Positions 48,801-62,582 of a stretch of DNA of 64,000 bases are shown piece by piece. Position numbers and translations under genes: made by a program. Positions within the stretch are counted from its first letter, which is position 1. Every line of letters starts with the position of its first letter. The DNA comes from Luscinia megarhynchos (lineage: Eukaryota; Chordata; Aves; Passeriformes; Turdidae): contig JAPFBE010000002.1 of NCBI GenBank assembly GCA_034336665.1, positions 82,156,905 to 82,220,904 on the forward strand. Direction: 5' to 3'. The notes under the pieces are model-generated. The model was given only the letters and a program-made list of their open reading frames with translations, searched no databases and had not been told where the DNA came from.

Positions 48801-51800
48801 CCTATCTGTGCTTCTTGGAGTTTAATCATTAGATGTGGACCTGATTTTCAAAGGTAGTTGCAATATAAATTTAATTTAATAATTAATAACAACTTCTATA
48901 TTTAATTAGATTTCCTCAGTTCTTAGTTACAAATTCAAGGATTCTATCAGTCCCTCTGCTCTTTCTCGAAAATTGATCACGTCTCAGTTTGGAGTCTTCC
49001 ATTCTAATGTTATGACTTGCATGTTTTATTTTGCTGTTAAGAGTTGCATTTTTAGCTGTTCTGCAACAAGTTTTTTGAAATTATTCCTTCCTTTAGTCAT
49101 TTAGTCAGTGTCATCCTGACACGTGCATGCCTATTTGGGAGATATGTAAATGTCAATGTGTAAATAACTATTGACACAACACCCTCAGTTCTTCAGGGTC
49201 TAGGAGATCACAGTTAACACATCACCTTGCTCATTGTGTAGCCATTTGAAGCTACTGTTTACAGATTTTAAACTCTGTATCATTAAAAAATATAAGCTAG
49301 TCATTACTAAAATTAGAGTGAAGTTGGTAGTGATGGAATGGGAAATACTGTCATCATACCACCTAACATTACCTAATATCAGTACATCATGTGACTTGTT
49401 CCAAACCACAGGGGAGCAATATTTCCTGGGTGTTTCTGCCTGCCAACTGAAAAAAATTCCTATTTCATAACAAGACTCATAAGTCTTAGAATTCCTGTGC
49501 TCTTAACATATTTGCAGAAATACCTCATGCCTTTCTAATCCCATCTGGCAATGGATTTTTCTTATATATTTTGGCTCCATTACTTGGTTTTTCATTACTT
49601 CTAGTTTTATGTTAGTTATTCTTATCTTTCTCTCTTTTCTGTGTGTTTTATTTATGTAATTGCTTTCTCTTACCATTGAAGTAAAAGACAGTGCTAAAAT
49701 GCTCTTAACAGTAATAGATCAGAATTTCCACTTTTCAGTTTACATTTTTTCCATCATTACATTTGTTTCCTGATTTGAAATAGTTTTCAGTTCTGGAATG
49801 CAGATTACTTTAAACCCTGTTGTATTACAGACTAGGACTTGACTGTCAATCATATAACATATGCAAAGTAATTATGATCATTTGTATCTAGGATGTTACT
49901 CAAATTTAGCCCCTATTCTTTGTCATCCTCTCAGGATAATATCTGTCTTCTGTTGATGAAGTATTTTTTCTCACTATTGACAGCTTTCTAAAAAATACTA
50001 GGGACATTTTGGCATTGATAGCCTGAGACATCTAGTATGTGGCATATTTGCTTATTCTAATGTTTCCCCATTATGGAAAAGGTTTTATTTTGTTGCTCTA
50101 TGGGTTATAGTTTATAGTCTTAATGAATTTGTCATTTACTCAGCTAGTGTGACTGCATGCTTTGTAGATAGACTGAAGCTCAGCAGCCATACATACAACT
50201 GATTGATGGCCTGTCTCATGACACAAAGTATGTGCATGATGATGTTCATGTGTGGCTGGGGAATTACAGCAAGCATGTACTCTGTCTTTAGTTTTTAAAT
50301 GTTGAAACATTTGACTTAATTTCACTGAAAGTTATTCAGAGAATGTAAATCAGGTAAAGGAATTAAAAGAAAATAATTTAGGAAAGTGAACTATCTGACC
50401 CCTATTCATTGACATGAATTGTATGAAGAAATGAGCTTTTTTGAGATGGTGCATTTATTCTTTAAATCCACACCTAGACAAATGTTCAGTTCCAAAATGT
50501 GATCAATAATGTCTCCAAAATTAGTCATTAGTTCTTAGTGTTCTGCAATCCTCTGTAACCTGTGAAGGTGTTGAGTGGCAGTGTCATTAATTCTAATATA
50601 TATCATTACCAGTGGCAGAGGCTCATCAGGCAATAATATAATCTCATAATTTTAGAAGGCAGTATGGCATCCAGTAGTGTATCTATTTCTCACTGATTTT
50701 TAAAAAAAGTTTTCATTATATTTTATCAGCAGAGATCATTGGAGATCGTATCTCTCTCTTGAATATTTACTGCTCCCTCTCTTTGGGCATGTTTGTTTGG
50801 CTTTCTCTTTGGGCTGGATAGCCCTTAAAACAAGTATATGGACAAAATATGGTTTCATTTTTGGCAGCTTACTTCACTGACACCTTGAACAAGTTTAGAA
50901 GCTTTCAAAATACTTTACCTATACTCTTCCACTAGTGAGAAAATCTGCCCTTTATCTGAAATGAAATTCAGTGGATTAAAATGCAAAGGCAAGCAGCATT
51001 TTTTTTCCTCCAAAACACTGTTCCTTTGCACAATGATTACTTAAAGCTGCCTTCTTATAGCCGTAATGGTATCTGGCAGATATTTTGCAAGACTGAAGGT
51101 CATAGTGTTTTTCTACTTGCCACATATAAACAAAAATGTCCCTTAGGTCACTTTCCTACTTCCCTAGTATTTGCACACTTTCAAGTCAAACAGCCTATTT
51201 TTCTTTCTGTCCTTTTCCTTTAGGCTCCTGTCTACTCAGGAAAAGAGTCAACAAAGCAACAACCCACCAACCTTTGCTTGCCCCTAATGTGAAAAAGAAT
51301 CCTTTTTGAGAGAGAGGAGAGACCTTTAAAAACTAAAATGGAGTGTGTGTACCCTATGGGGAAAAGTGCAAAGGTGATTCCATTTAAAGTTTTCCAAATC
51401 AGTGAGATCATGTAATGAAACTTACTATAACACTTACATTCTTACTGTATAAAGAGCTCAGCCGGGCAGGGCTATGGTCACGTTTATTTGAGACCCATTC
51501 AATACTGCAGCCTATGAAACAATTCTTTGTAGCCCAACTCAGCTATTTACTAAATACACTTACTCTGAATCAGTGGTACAGTCTTTGTTTGGATGAGAAC
51601 CCTTTGGCTCTTCTCAGCTGGGTTGTACTGTTAGTGTCTTACCTTCAGAAATGTATAAAGGAAATCATATATCTTCAAATACAATAGGGTGAAAGGTACT
51701 GTAGTTGAGTCCAATTGCTTGCATTGCTGCTTAGAATGCAAACTGATACTTTTTAAAAGGTTCACAAAATACTGCATGCTACACAGCACTGGGGGTTGCT

Positions 51801-51834
51801 TTTTTCTATTTGTTTGTCTTTTCTTTTTAAACTT

Positions 51835-51849
51835 AAAAAAAAAAAAAAA
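51835..51849. repeat. A15 run
   Basis: A homopolymer of 15 A just after a T-rich stretch (51799-51828). It lacks any recognisable retroposed body. Confidence 0.7.
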
Positions 51850-53190
51850 GAGACATTTTGTGTGAGATTTCAAGGAAAGGGAAGGAATGACCAAGAGCTT
51901 TACCAGTATCATATATTTTTGAAAGCACTCACAGATAACAACACCAAATGACCTTAAAAGTAGACAATACTTTATATAAAGAATAAGTCCCTGGCAATCT
52001 GACATACCTAAAATTAATTCTTGACCCCCATTACATCTATTAGGCTACCCATGAAAGGGAAAAGAAGATGCAACAATAAGACAGCTGAGATTTTTTTTCA
52101 TACCATCTGGAGCATGCTTGTCCTCCTCTCAAAAATCTGTTGCTAGATAGAGCCAAATTCTCACACATCAGTGAAAACTAAAGTCTAGCAAAACTAAAAT
52201 CAAATTATGCTTCTTGGAAACAGGAATGAGATCCCTGAAAGCCATGAAGTGCAGGACTAGTTAATTAAGATGGTGGAACAAGCAAGATCCAAGCCTTGAT
52301 TTTCGACATTTCCTTATGAATGTTAGTCTTCTATGTGCCTAAAACTCAGGCTCATATTTGTATATCTTGATCAGATGATGCCTTATTTAAAAATACTGTT
52401 TCCATTGTAAAACAATGCAGATTTCATGCTTCTATTACTCTATTTGGAACACAATCACAGAAAAATAATTCTTAGATGATTAGGTTAAATTTTAGTTTTT
52501 AGTCTTGTTTATTCATGACTAATTTGCATGTATTTCAACTTGTTACATCATTATCTTGTTGCTAAAGTTGCTCCTTTCTCTTGATATTTATCCCTAATTA
52601 GATACATAAAGTTATATTCTCTCTTCACTTTCACTTTGCATACCTAGATAAGCCAAACTGTTTGTCATACTTTTTAGGGAAATTCTCAATTTTCTTAGTC
52701 ATTCAAGTAGGTCTTTGTGACTTATTTTTTTCTGAAGGTGATTCAAAGTATACAAGTTAGTCTAAATCTTTGCACACAATCATAGGTTACCAATGCCTCT
52801 TTCTGTTGCCAGAAGCAGCTTTCTGATTAGTCCAAGAACCCTGATTGTCTTTCCTATCTGGAAACTCTGAATTTTGGCTGATAAACATGAATCATTCTGG
52901 ACTGCACATTTCTGTGTTTAGTTGCTGCCAGACACTATATAACTTTATAAAAACAACACTTGTGCTATCAAGTTTTTTGACTAAGACAAGCAAAACTAAA
53001 CTTAAAGATTCAGTTCAGATTGGTTGTAAAATCAGAGGTTTGGATTTTTTTCTTCTGTGTTCCCAAGAATGAATGTAATAAATCTTCATTTTGATATCTT
53101 TAGGGTTCAGTGTCCTTGTAACTGAAATAACTATTTACACTTATTTTAAAAATAATGTGTTTGCTTTTTAAATGAGAGAGCTGAGATTCC

Positions 53191-53219
53191 TTTTTTTCTT
53201 TTTTTTTTTTTTTTCTTTT
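53191..53219. repeat. T-rich homopolymer tract
   Basis: T7, C, T16, C, T4 in succession. It is likely to be unstable in length. No minus-strand retrogene body is recognisable to its right. Confidence 0.8.
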
Positions 53220-56200
53220 CCTGCTAAATACAGAGAGCATTTAAGTAATATTCAACTTGCATAAGTTATTTAAGAAGCAATAAGTCCATCACTTAATAGA
53301 GGATAAAACATGGTCAACTACACAGATACTACAAAATATTACCATCTGATATTTTAATTACAAAAAATTTAGTAGATATGTTGGAAAGCAAACGTATTTG
53401 GAAAAAATAGAAAAACTATTCTGGCTGTATAGTTCCTGTTATAACTGTGCACCTACTCTAATGCTATAGGACTATGATGTATAATGAAAATGTAAAAGTC
53501 TGGTTCCTTTTACCTGTTAAAGCACCACCTTTATATTTTCTTTTCTCATCCTTTGACTTTTTCATGATGTAAGTGAGGCCATATGGGTCAGAGATTTCTG
53601 TACTTCAGTGTCTTGTATCTGATGGTGATGAGCAACAGATGTTTAGGGAGGAAGATGAACAGCAGTGAAAGTGTAGAACAGCTTAGCTGCCAAAAAAATT
53701 CAGGGACTTTTTGATGCATTGTTATACTTGGATTGTGTCTGGTAGATCTGTTCTCACATTTTTAAACAAATTTCTTATTCCATTTAGTGTTTTAGTGTCC
53801 GCAGACTACTACTACAACTTGTGAGTTGCGTCCTTTGTGAAATAAAATTTTTTCCTTTTTTTGCTGGTTTTGAAATCTGTAATTTGACAGTTTCATCTGC
53901 TGTTTTCAGTTTTCAGTGAGATGCTGTGTTTCTGTTTATCTTTTCCTTTTTATATATGATTTTACTGAAATTTTCTTCCATCAGCCTACGGTTTCTTTTC
54001 AACATTTCAAAGCATTATTTCTATGCTTTTCACCACTATTGCCCACTGAGATGATACTCCAGAAAAATGACCACAGTGTCTCAGGCTTTTGAGTAGATAA
54101 TAGCTTATTTATGGTTTTCTATAAGTTAAATCTCCTTAGGTTTATTTTTCTTCTTTTATGCTTTTTAAGATTTAGTATTATAAACCAAACAACCAACAAA
54201 CATTATTGTAGGATTATTTTATAGCAATGTGTAATCTGATCACATACTACATTTTTATTAAAGTATGTTGAGATTAATGTTATGTGACTTAAATATCCTG
54301 ATGATGCTAAATGAGAGAGGCTTTTAACACTTAAATTGAAAAAAAGGGGTGAAATGGGATGTCTTCTAGAAAAATACCATCTATAATGAAATGAACATGA
54401 GGAATACAGCTTTAAAAATGCAAGTGACTATTTTGTGCAGGAACATAGGAAAGGGTTTTCCCTAAGTTTGAATGTGTGAGTCATCAATTAGTCTGCTCAA
54501 AATACAGTTTAGATGACACATTGTCTTTGACAGCTGAAGAATTTTTGATCTGTTCTCATCTGTCCCATATCCTATCTCACACGTTCCCAGCTCTAAAGAC
54601 ACAATTTACCATCACTTTGGACAGATGTGCTGCAAGTGCTCATTCACAGCTCCTTCAGGTTGGATAGTGCATCCTTGAGCAGCATGCTGGACCACTTCCT
54701 ATGGAATTTTAGATAAACAAACAGTAGTTGATTCAAAGTGAAACCATAGGTATGGAGGATCCTCTACTTTCTGTGCTCTCACTAGGGGCTCTGCTGCACC
54801 ATAACTTTCTGTTCCATTATTTGTTATTGATACTGGATCATGGTAAAGGGAATATCTGCAAATAAAAGAGAAAATGTGTTATTCTCTTTATACATTACTG
54901 GACTTCTATTTATTTCCATGCAATTACACTATAAACAGATTTTGTTTTACATCTCTCTTCATCGTACACCTTAACTCCACAGTAATGCTTAGGGATAATT
55001 TGTTGGTTATGCAGTTGAACATTATACAGAAACTTTTTTTTCCTTTTAAAAAAAAGTTTGGATTAGAGATACTTTACTAGTTGTTCAGACTTCTATTTTT
55101 AACTTCAATGCCCTTAAACACCTATACCAACTGTCTTTGAAGGCTGTGTAATTAGCTCCCATAGGCAACTTGAACTTTTGTTTGAAGCTTCATTTAGGAG
55201 AAAAATCCCATGTGAACCATTGTATTTTTTTTAATTTCATTTTTCCAGGCTGAGTTAAGAACTGTTATGCATATAATGCTTACACAGCTAAAATAGGCAT
55301 CTCTTACCTTCTCTTGTTACTCGTCTCTTTTTTTTTTTTCTTTGACTAATGACAGGCTCCTCATAGTTATAGCTCTTAAGTAAACTTGTCAAAATGGTCC
55401 TTGCTTGCTGAAGTATTATTTTTGGAAGTAAATTTTTAAATGAGGTCAAACTGTAAATTAATTAGTTCATCGTGTTTTCTGCTTGGTAAGGTATTATTGT
55501 AGCTTCTGGCTTGAATGGGCTATTCCTACATTGGAAACGATAGCTTTAGAAGAAAAGCATCATTATATCTTTTTTCTTTTACTTTTTGGTTGCAGAATAA
55601 TTTTTAATTTGGCAAGTCCCAGTATAAAGGACAAAAGATATTAAGCATATTTTTATGAAGACATTTTATTTTCCTCAAATTATTTTTGAATACTGAATGG
55701 TTGAATGGGCTTTCTATGTGGGGCATGAGTTTGCTGAAATTAATCTAAAAGAATATAGAATGTAGCAAAGCATAATATTGCATACAATATAATATTCCAT
55801 TACCAAAATTGTGGGGGTTATTCTGTAATGGTATAAAAAGAGGAGTTTAATCAAGTTTTTAGTGTTTGGGTTTTTTCCTCCTGTAAATTGCTTTAAAGTG
55901 AATTAATCCAGTAACTAGAACGAACAAAATGTAAATGCTAGGATTTTAGCTGAAGCTGATGTTATTTTGAGATGAATAGCTGACTAAGGTTGCAGTGAAC
56001 TGTGAAAACATAATTGAGAATGCCAAGAATGATCAGAATGCAAAATATTTCAGATTTCATTATACTGCAACTACAAGTTTTTCTTTATTTGGAGTGCCTG
56101 GATTACTTGTCCAGGTAATCTGGATGTACTGTATTTAAATTAGACTGTACATTACTGAAACATCCTTTTGTCTCTGAACAAAATTGAATTATATTACCAG

Positions 56201-56617
56201 AATGTTCATGTAATATATTTGAAATTTATCATTGAATCATGTACCTGTTCCAAATAAATTACTTAAGGACCACTGTACAGGCTGCAAAGGTTACTAGAAA
56301 TTGAGCCTTCATTTGTCTTTAAGAACAAATTTGCTTTTAAATATCCTCGTTCCTTTTTTAGTGTTATTATAAAAGCCTTTAGTTTCCAGCAGTTTTATTT
56401 AATTTTGACACATGGTCCACTTTTTAGGTTTTTTTTTTTATGATGGGCTCTAAATATATATTATTCTATCTTCCACTAGCTAGCTTTTTATGACAAAGGT
56501 TAAAAATTACAATTCTCTATTTTGATCTTAGCATTAAAAATGAGCTACTATGGAGATTTCATTTTCATTTTGGCTTTAGATTCCCATAAAAATGTGAATT
56601 ACCTTTGAGATAATATC

Positions 56618-56641
56618 TTTTTTTTTTTTTTTTTTTTTTTT
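56618..56641. repeat. T24 homopolymer
   Basis: The longest uninterrupted homopolymer in the window. A poly(A) tail of a minus-strand retroposon would look like this, but the sequence to its right carries no feature that I recognise. Confidence 0.85.
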
Positions 56642-58109
56642 CCTGTGAAGGTCTATGAGCAAATAATATTTGGGTATGTTTTGATTGAGGATGAGGAAAG
56701 GAATGTTTATATAAGCTGTTTCACAGCTTTCTGAATATTTGCACTTCTAATCCTTATACCTGCTGGGTGTAAAATTAACTGCTTACATAACTTCCCATTT
56801 TATCTTTCAAAATCTGAAAACATATTTAAATTTGGATTCAAAGGTCTTTGTAAGAATGCAAGCTTCGATGTAGTCCTTTTGGAACTAGAGTAGTACCATA
56901 ATTTCCAGTTGAAACTGGGGAAGAAGGCACTGCACTTTGATTGAAGGGTGAAAAGTAAGAAGTAGTTTAAAAATTTAAAAACTAATGATCAAAGTGATTT
57001 GACGTGATATATATAAGATGACACATTTCCAGCGCATCATACACAAAAATTTTGCAAATGATTTTAGTTTTTTTCCTTAATAAATTTTGAAGGTATTTTG
57101 TCTCGAGTAAGTAACTTGAATACAGAGGAAAAAAAGGTGATTAAGGATGCTTATTAAGGAGGAGATACAGAAAATTAGATTTTTGGTGCAGCTGTGTTAT
57201 TTGCTAGAATCTCAGCAAATAACAGTTATAGGTGGCAATACAAAAATGGTTCCTTAATAACCATGTGTGACTTTCAAGTGTTCACTTAAGCATTGCTTGT
57301 TTAGGGGACATGCTTTTCTTGTCTCACCAGCTGAGAATCACTTGGTCAGGAGATGTAGGAATTCAGAGTAAAACAACACAGACTATTGAAATGGAATTAA
57401 CTCACAACAGAACCTCTTCTTCTCCCCTGCACTGTTTAGCTATGTGTACTTTACATAGCCCTGCATTTTGACCTTGCCAACATGAGCCAGTTGGTCAGTC
57501 AGCTCACATTAGTGCTTAAACTCAGTAAAATATCTTAATGAAGGCATCCAAGTTCAGACCCTGTTAGGAAATGGGGTTTCCAAGACTGACTGCAAAAGTT
57601 CCCTACTCAAGTCAATTGGTACTGAACAGTGCCTAAATGTCTCTCAGAAAAGTAATAAATATATATTTCACTGGCAGTTAAGAAAATTGTTATACTCACC
57701 AGAATTTAAAAAGAGCTTTTGTGAATTGGCTGGAACTGTTATGTTGGATTGGCTATTGTATTTGGGATAATATAGTACTTCAGCAAACTATTTAAAAATT
57801 CATATTGGCAGGAAAATTGCACATTATCTAAAACTATTGACTATGACAGTTTATTATTTTGTTTTTCTTTGGCAAGTCAGTCTAAAAACAGACTGCAGAA
57901 ATGTCTTCTCTCCTAAACGAAAAATTTAGAATTTCCTGTAAAATTTGATGCAATAGTCTTCACTTAATTTTATCTAAACTGGTATCAAAAACTTATCACA
58001 GTAATATGGCTTGATTCGTGAGGCATTGATACACCCTAGGAATATGTATTTTTCTAGTATTCTGGGCAATGTGGACTCCTGGCCCAGAAAGCCAGTCCTG
58101 TTCTGACCA

Positions 58110-58540
58110 GATTCACAAGAAGTGTGGTCGAGGGAGGGGCTCCTGCTCTTCTGCTCTGCTCTCATGAGAGCCCACCTGGAGTACAGTGTGCAGCCACAGC
58201 TTGTTTTGAAAAAAAATTAGAGAGAGGAAAAAAAAAGAGAGAGAGAGAAGGCTCCAGGGAGAATTTATAGCACTTTTTCCAGTACTTAAAGGGGGACTAT
58301 AAGAAAGATGGAGATGGACTCTTTATCAGAAAGTGTAGTAATAATGAGAAGCAATGGCTTTAAACAGAAAGAGGGTAGCTTAAGAAAAAACGAAAGGAAA
58401 AGAAAGGGGAGGGTGCTTAGGCACTGACACAGGTTGTCCAGAGAAGTTGTGGATGCCCCATCCCTGGATGTGTTCAAGGCCAGGCTGAATGGGACTGAGC
58501 AGTCTGTTCTAGTGGAAGATGTCTATGACTCTATGATTCA
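58110..58540 (+). mobile_element. CR1 LINE, 3'-end fragment, plus orientation, with GA-rich interruption
   Basis: CR1 phrases in sense order: GTCGAGGGAGGGGCTCCTGC, CCCACCTGGAGTACAGTGTG, GGATGCCCCATCCCTGGATG and CTATGACTCTATGATTCA. The last is the short terminal repeat that marks the intact 3' end of the element. Part of the interior is replaced by an A/GA-rich stretch (58208-58250), so the copy has lost some sequence and gained a simple repeat. Confidence 0.94.
58208..58250. repeat. A-rich / (GA)n tract inside the CR1 copy
   Basis: A run of A followed by AGAGAG, A9 and then (GA)n. It sits where normal CR1 sequence is missing. Confidence 0.75.
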
Positions 58541-59600
58541 GTTTCTATGGTATTTAAAGCTCTGTAACCTATATAGAATACTAATTTTGACTAAGTAAAA
58601 TAGAATTGTTGTTATATTTGTAGGCAGACTCTGGAGATACTCATAATTCAGGGTTAAAAACTGAAAAATTGATTGAATAATGCAAAATAATTTTATTCAA
58701 TATCAAGTTAAAAATCAGAACCCTCCAGGAACACTTTTGATTGAGTAATCAATACTCCATTTCTTTTCAGCTTACAAAACATCTTTAGGCTTAGGGCCTT
58801 TTCCCAGAAAAATTTTATGGAATTTTAATTAAAATATGTAAAGGGGTATTTGCTTGTTCAGAAATCATGAACTCTTGTTAATATGAACTAAAAAGATATA
58901 TTTTAAATTTAAAAACTTTTTTTCAAGGTACATCAATCCCGTAACAACTGTTTTATCAGTCCTTTGTTGTTTCCTGACATTTAAATTATTCCATGAAGCT
59001 ACTTATTAAAATAAATTCAGCTGTCTGGGTAATTTTGTAAAAGTTCTTTGATATTGTTTTGGAAAATAAGCCAAAACCAGCTGAGGCATTATCAATGAAA
59101 AAGGTCTTCAGGTCCTGCTTTAAACCTGGTGAGGTCTCAGTCAATTATCTTTTTCTCTCAAAGTTCACATTGGCCATTTGGAGGGCAATGTTGTCATCCT
59201 GGCTGTCAGTTATTCAGAGAGAGAAAAGAACATTCATGCCAGATGGTCTCATCCTTTTTATCAGCTATGTAATGGTGATAGACAGCATGTGAGTTGGGCA
59301 GCATGAAAAGAAACAAGACAGAGCCAAGAAATATAGATGTCAAAGATATACTTTAAATCTTTTTTCTTGTAGAATAATGGAATAGATACCAATGCAGGGC
59401 AGGTATCCTTTTCATCTCCAAAAGCAACATACATGATAATTCTGGGCTTTACAACATACAAAAGGGCAACCCTAGGACAATAGTGATGCAAAAATACACT
59501 ATATTTTCCTTAACTTTAATTCTTGTTCTACAAGGGATTTTAAAGTTTTCTAAGACTCTAATTCAGCTTGAAAGATTTCAGAGAAATACCAAAGAATAAA
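58541..59600 (+). other. RIMS2: RIMS2 intron between two CR1 copies
   Basis: About 1 kb of AT-rich intron. Frames of 77 codons (plus, 59059-59292) and 76 codons (minus, 59261-59491) have no recognisable family. Nothing else was seen. Confidence 0.75.
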
Positions 59601-59943
59601 AAAGAGAAGCCTCTAGGGAGACCTGATCACAGCATTCAATATATAAATGGACTTAAAAGAAAGATGGAAAAAGACTTTTTTCCGGCCCTGCAGTGACAAG
59701 ACAAGAGGCAATGGTTTTAAACCTAAATAGGGTAGCTTGGACTAAAGGAAAAATTATGAAGGTGATTATGTGCTGGAATAGGTTGCCCAGAGAAGTTGTG
59801 GATGCCCCATCTCTGGATGTGCTCAAGGCCAGGCTGGATGGGGCTCTGAGCAGCCTGGTCTAGTGGAAGTTGTCCCTGCTCATGGCAGGAACTAGATGGT
59901 CTTTAGGATCTCTTCTTACCCAAACACTTCTATGTTTCTATGA
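59601..59943 (+). mobile_element. CR1 LINE, 3'-end fragment, plus orientation
   Basis: Sense-order CR1 phrases: GAAGCCTCTAGGGAGACCTG, ATAGGTTGCCCAGAGAAGTT, AAGGCCAGGCTGGATGGGGC and CATGGCAGGAACTAGATGGT, ending TTCTATGTTTCTATGA at the terminal short repeat. It resembles the copy at 58.1 kb (same subfamily type) but lacks its A/GA insertion. Confidence 0.95.
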
Positions 59944-62582
59944 AATGCTCTCTGTTCTAGTAGTAAATAACCTGCTTATGCAATTTTTGTTTCTCAGTGA
60001 AAACACCATCAAAAGGTGACCAAGACACACAGAGCTTCTATTAAACAAATTTCTTTCATGTTTAATTTCATGTCATGGCAAGTTATATAATCATTGGCAG
60101 AATATTAAAAGTAGACTCTTAAGCAACATCCAGATCGGATATGACTACACGTAGTATTACTTGTTTAGTTTTAGATCAATATGCCATTCATATCAATTCA
60201 TGATGTAGAAGCTGCATCACACATGCCTCACCTACACAGTCCAAAAGTTAAGGACATGAATTTTTTCCCCCTTGTATTCTGATCCTAAAAAAACCTCGCT
60301 TTTGTTATAAACTTATTTTATAGCTTAGAGCATAGCTTTTGTATTTTTGTATTTCCTGTTTTTTTACACGATTGGTTTGCCTTTGTTTAGGATTTTTTTT
60401 TTTTGGTTGGGATAGTGAAATGCTCTTGACTTCCATTTGGATTAATCTCTTTTGATTTTATAAGTCTGCAGTGTAGAAATCTGTATTTTAGTTATCTAGT
60501 CTTCCTTTAGATTAAAAGGAGATAAATAAGCAGGTCTAGGGAATTTTTTTTCTTTCCATGAAAGAGATGAAATTTAGATTCTATAAGTGCCATTTCTTTC
60601 TATTTAGTTTAAAGGACTGATTGATAAGTTAAGGAGCTTGCTCTGGAGTGTCTAAATTACTGTTTTTTTTCAATAAGGTGAAATCACCTAGTCCCTTGGG
60701 TCTGTGGTTTGTTTGTTCCCTTTGTTGTACGAAATTTCTCATTCTTTTTAATGTGAAAAAGGCACTGGTTCTATTGAAAACAACATTGCTAAAGTTTTTA
60801 GGCTGCTTTTCTTCTGGATTTACAATTGAGTCTTTGTGATGATGATTTCCAGTTTGGACATCTTAACATGTAAAGTTCAGAATCAGGCAAAAGTTTCAAT
60901 TTCATTTAGAAGTTTTGGAAACTGCCTATGTAAATGAATGATTCTTCTATTTTTTTTTCCTTTCACAAAACATCATCCATATGTTGGTATCAGCTCTTAG
61001 CCATGACAACTGTGGTAGTTCATTCAGACTTTACACAATGTGGTACCATGCAACAGGTTCATGAAAGTTAACTGTAGCTTGAAGGTTGTCTGCCTTGGCT
61101 CTCTTTATAGTCAGTGGAAAGGGCCCTGAGGGGATCATTCAGAGAACCTAAACAAAACTAAGTTTTCTGTTCTGAATTGCCCATTAGAACCTTCTGCCTC
61201 CCTCTCAATTGATTGTAGTGGGAAGCTGGGAGAGCAGATTCTCAGGTCTGACTTGGAGTGTTTGAATATCCCCATGTGAATTCACAGAGGACTCTAGTGC
61301 TCTAAAAGCACTCATGGGTCATTGTACACCCATTAAGGTACATGTTGGAAATTAGGGCTCTTGTCCCATTTTGTACAGAGTGAGTTTTCTTTGGAAGCTG
61401 TTTTTTTGCATCTTTAAAAGCAGTATATCACTAGCATGTCTGGAGTGAAATCTGTTAATTCCAGGGTTAAACATACTATATTTCATTTTTATTTTAAGAT
61501 ACAGAATGATAGGGGTTTGCATACAGGTGTTATTTAGTTTTCTAGTTCTGATTTTTTCTGTATATCCTGAGTTTCAGATAGGAGTTTTCAAATACACATA
61601 CACACACTCATTATGTGACAGATTATTGCTGTTGAACTCAGCAAAAACGTATTTATTGAATTGAATTAATTTTATCTTGATATTATCTTTTTTATTATGT
61701 AGTCTTGATGATATTAGGCATAGTATTTATTCATTTTTAATAGATAAAGATGATTTCCTAAAACACCATTATATCTTAAAGTAAAAGAAAAAATATAATT
61801 CCTATGTATTTCTGATGTCATTTGGTAGTAAAATAGAAATTAAATTATTTTAAACTTATAGGAAGAACAGGGTTAATGCAACGTAAGGCTCAATGAGTAA
61901 AATGGTCCAGAAAAATCACTCTTTCTTTCTTAGCATTACTGAAATTTAATGGACCTTTGGCAGCAAATTTTGTGTTCAAGTTTACTTTTGTAGTGAATTT
62001 GAGAAGAAAGATTTTGTTTGTGACTAACCCTTTCATCACATTTTTGATCAAAGGGATTTATGGAGGCCTGAGTTATAAGCTTTCAATGATGTTTCCCTGT
62101 AGCTAATTTTAAACAAGCTTACAGAAGCATATTCAACATTTCCCCCCTTCTTAATTCTTTTGTTTTGGGAAGGCACTCTGTCTAGAATAAAACACCGTGA
62201 ATCATTGGGTGATTTAGGTATTTTGGGGGCAGTGAATTATTTTAAAGGAATATGAACATGCTGAAACTCAAATTTTTACTTTCTGAACTGGATTGTAGGT
62301 TTTCTTAAAACACTTCTCTGGGATTAGTATGGACTTTTGTAAGATAACACTCCTTTATGAAGGATTATAGGTATGCTGCTCATTTTGGCAGAATTGTATG
62401 AGTCACTTTTAGATGGACTTGGAGCATCTAGATTCTGCATATCAGGTTGCTGTTTGTGAGTCAGCAAAAAGGGGCTGCTGATGACCTGTCGTTTGCCCAA
62501 GAAAGCGGATGTCAATACCTGTGGTTCCCGGAGGCATCCTGTGCCTGTGGAGGCATGGTGCTTCCTCCCTCCTCACCACTGA
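59944..62582 (+). other. RIMS2: RIMS2 intron, no gene seen
   Basis: AT-rich intron with a T12 run at 60393-60404. From about 62440 the composition becomes GC-richer, leading into the candidate exon below. A 72-codon frame without an ATG (62447-62665) and a 61-codon minus frame overlap there. Confidence 0.75.

Larger units (their letters stand above)
45894..58109 (+). other. RIMS2: RIMS2 intron, no gene seen
   Basis: 12.2 kb without a recognised transposon fragment, exon or RNA gene. It has homopolymer runs at 51835-51849 (A15), 53191-53219 (T-rich) and 56618-56641 (T24). Frames of 124 codons (minus, 51631-52005) and 90 codons (plus, 51415-51687) overlap one another's regions, are driven partly by the A/T runs and show no family resemblance. 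Confidence 0.75.
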
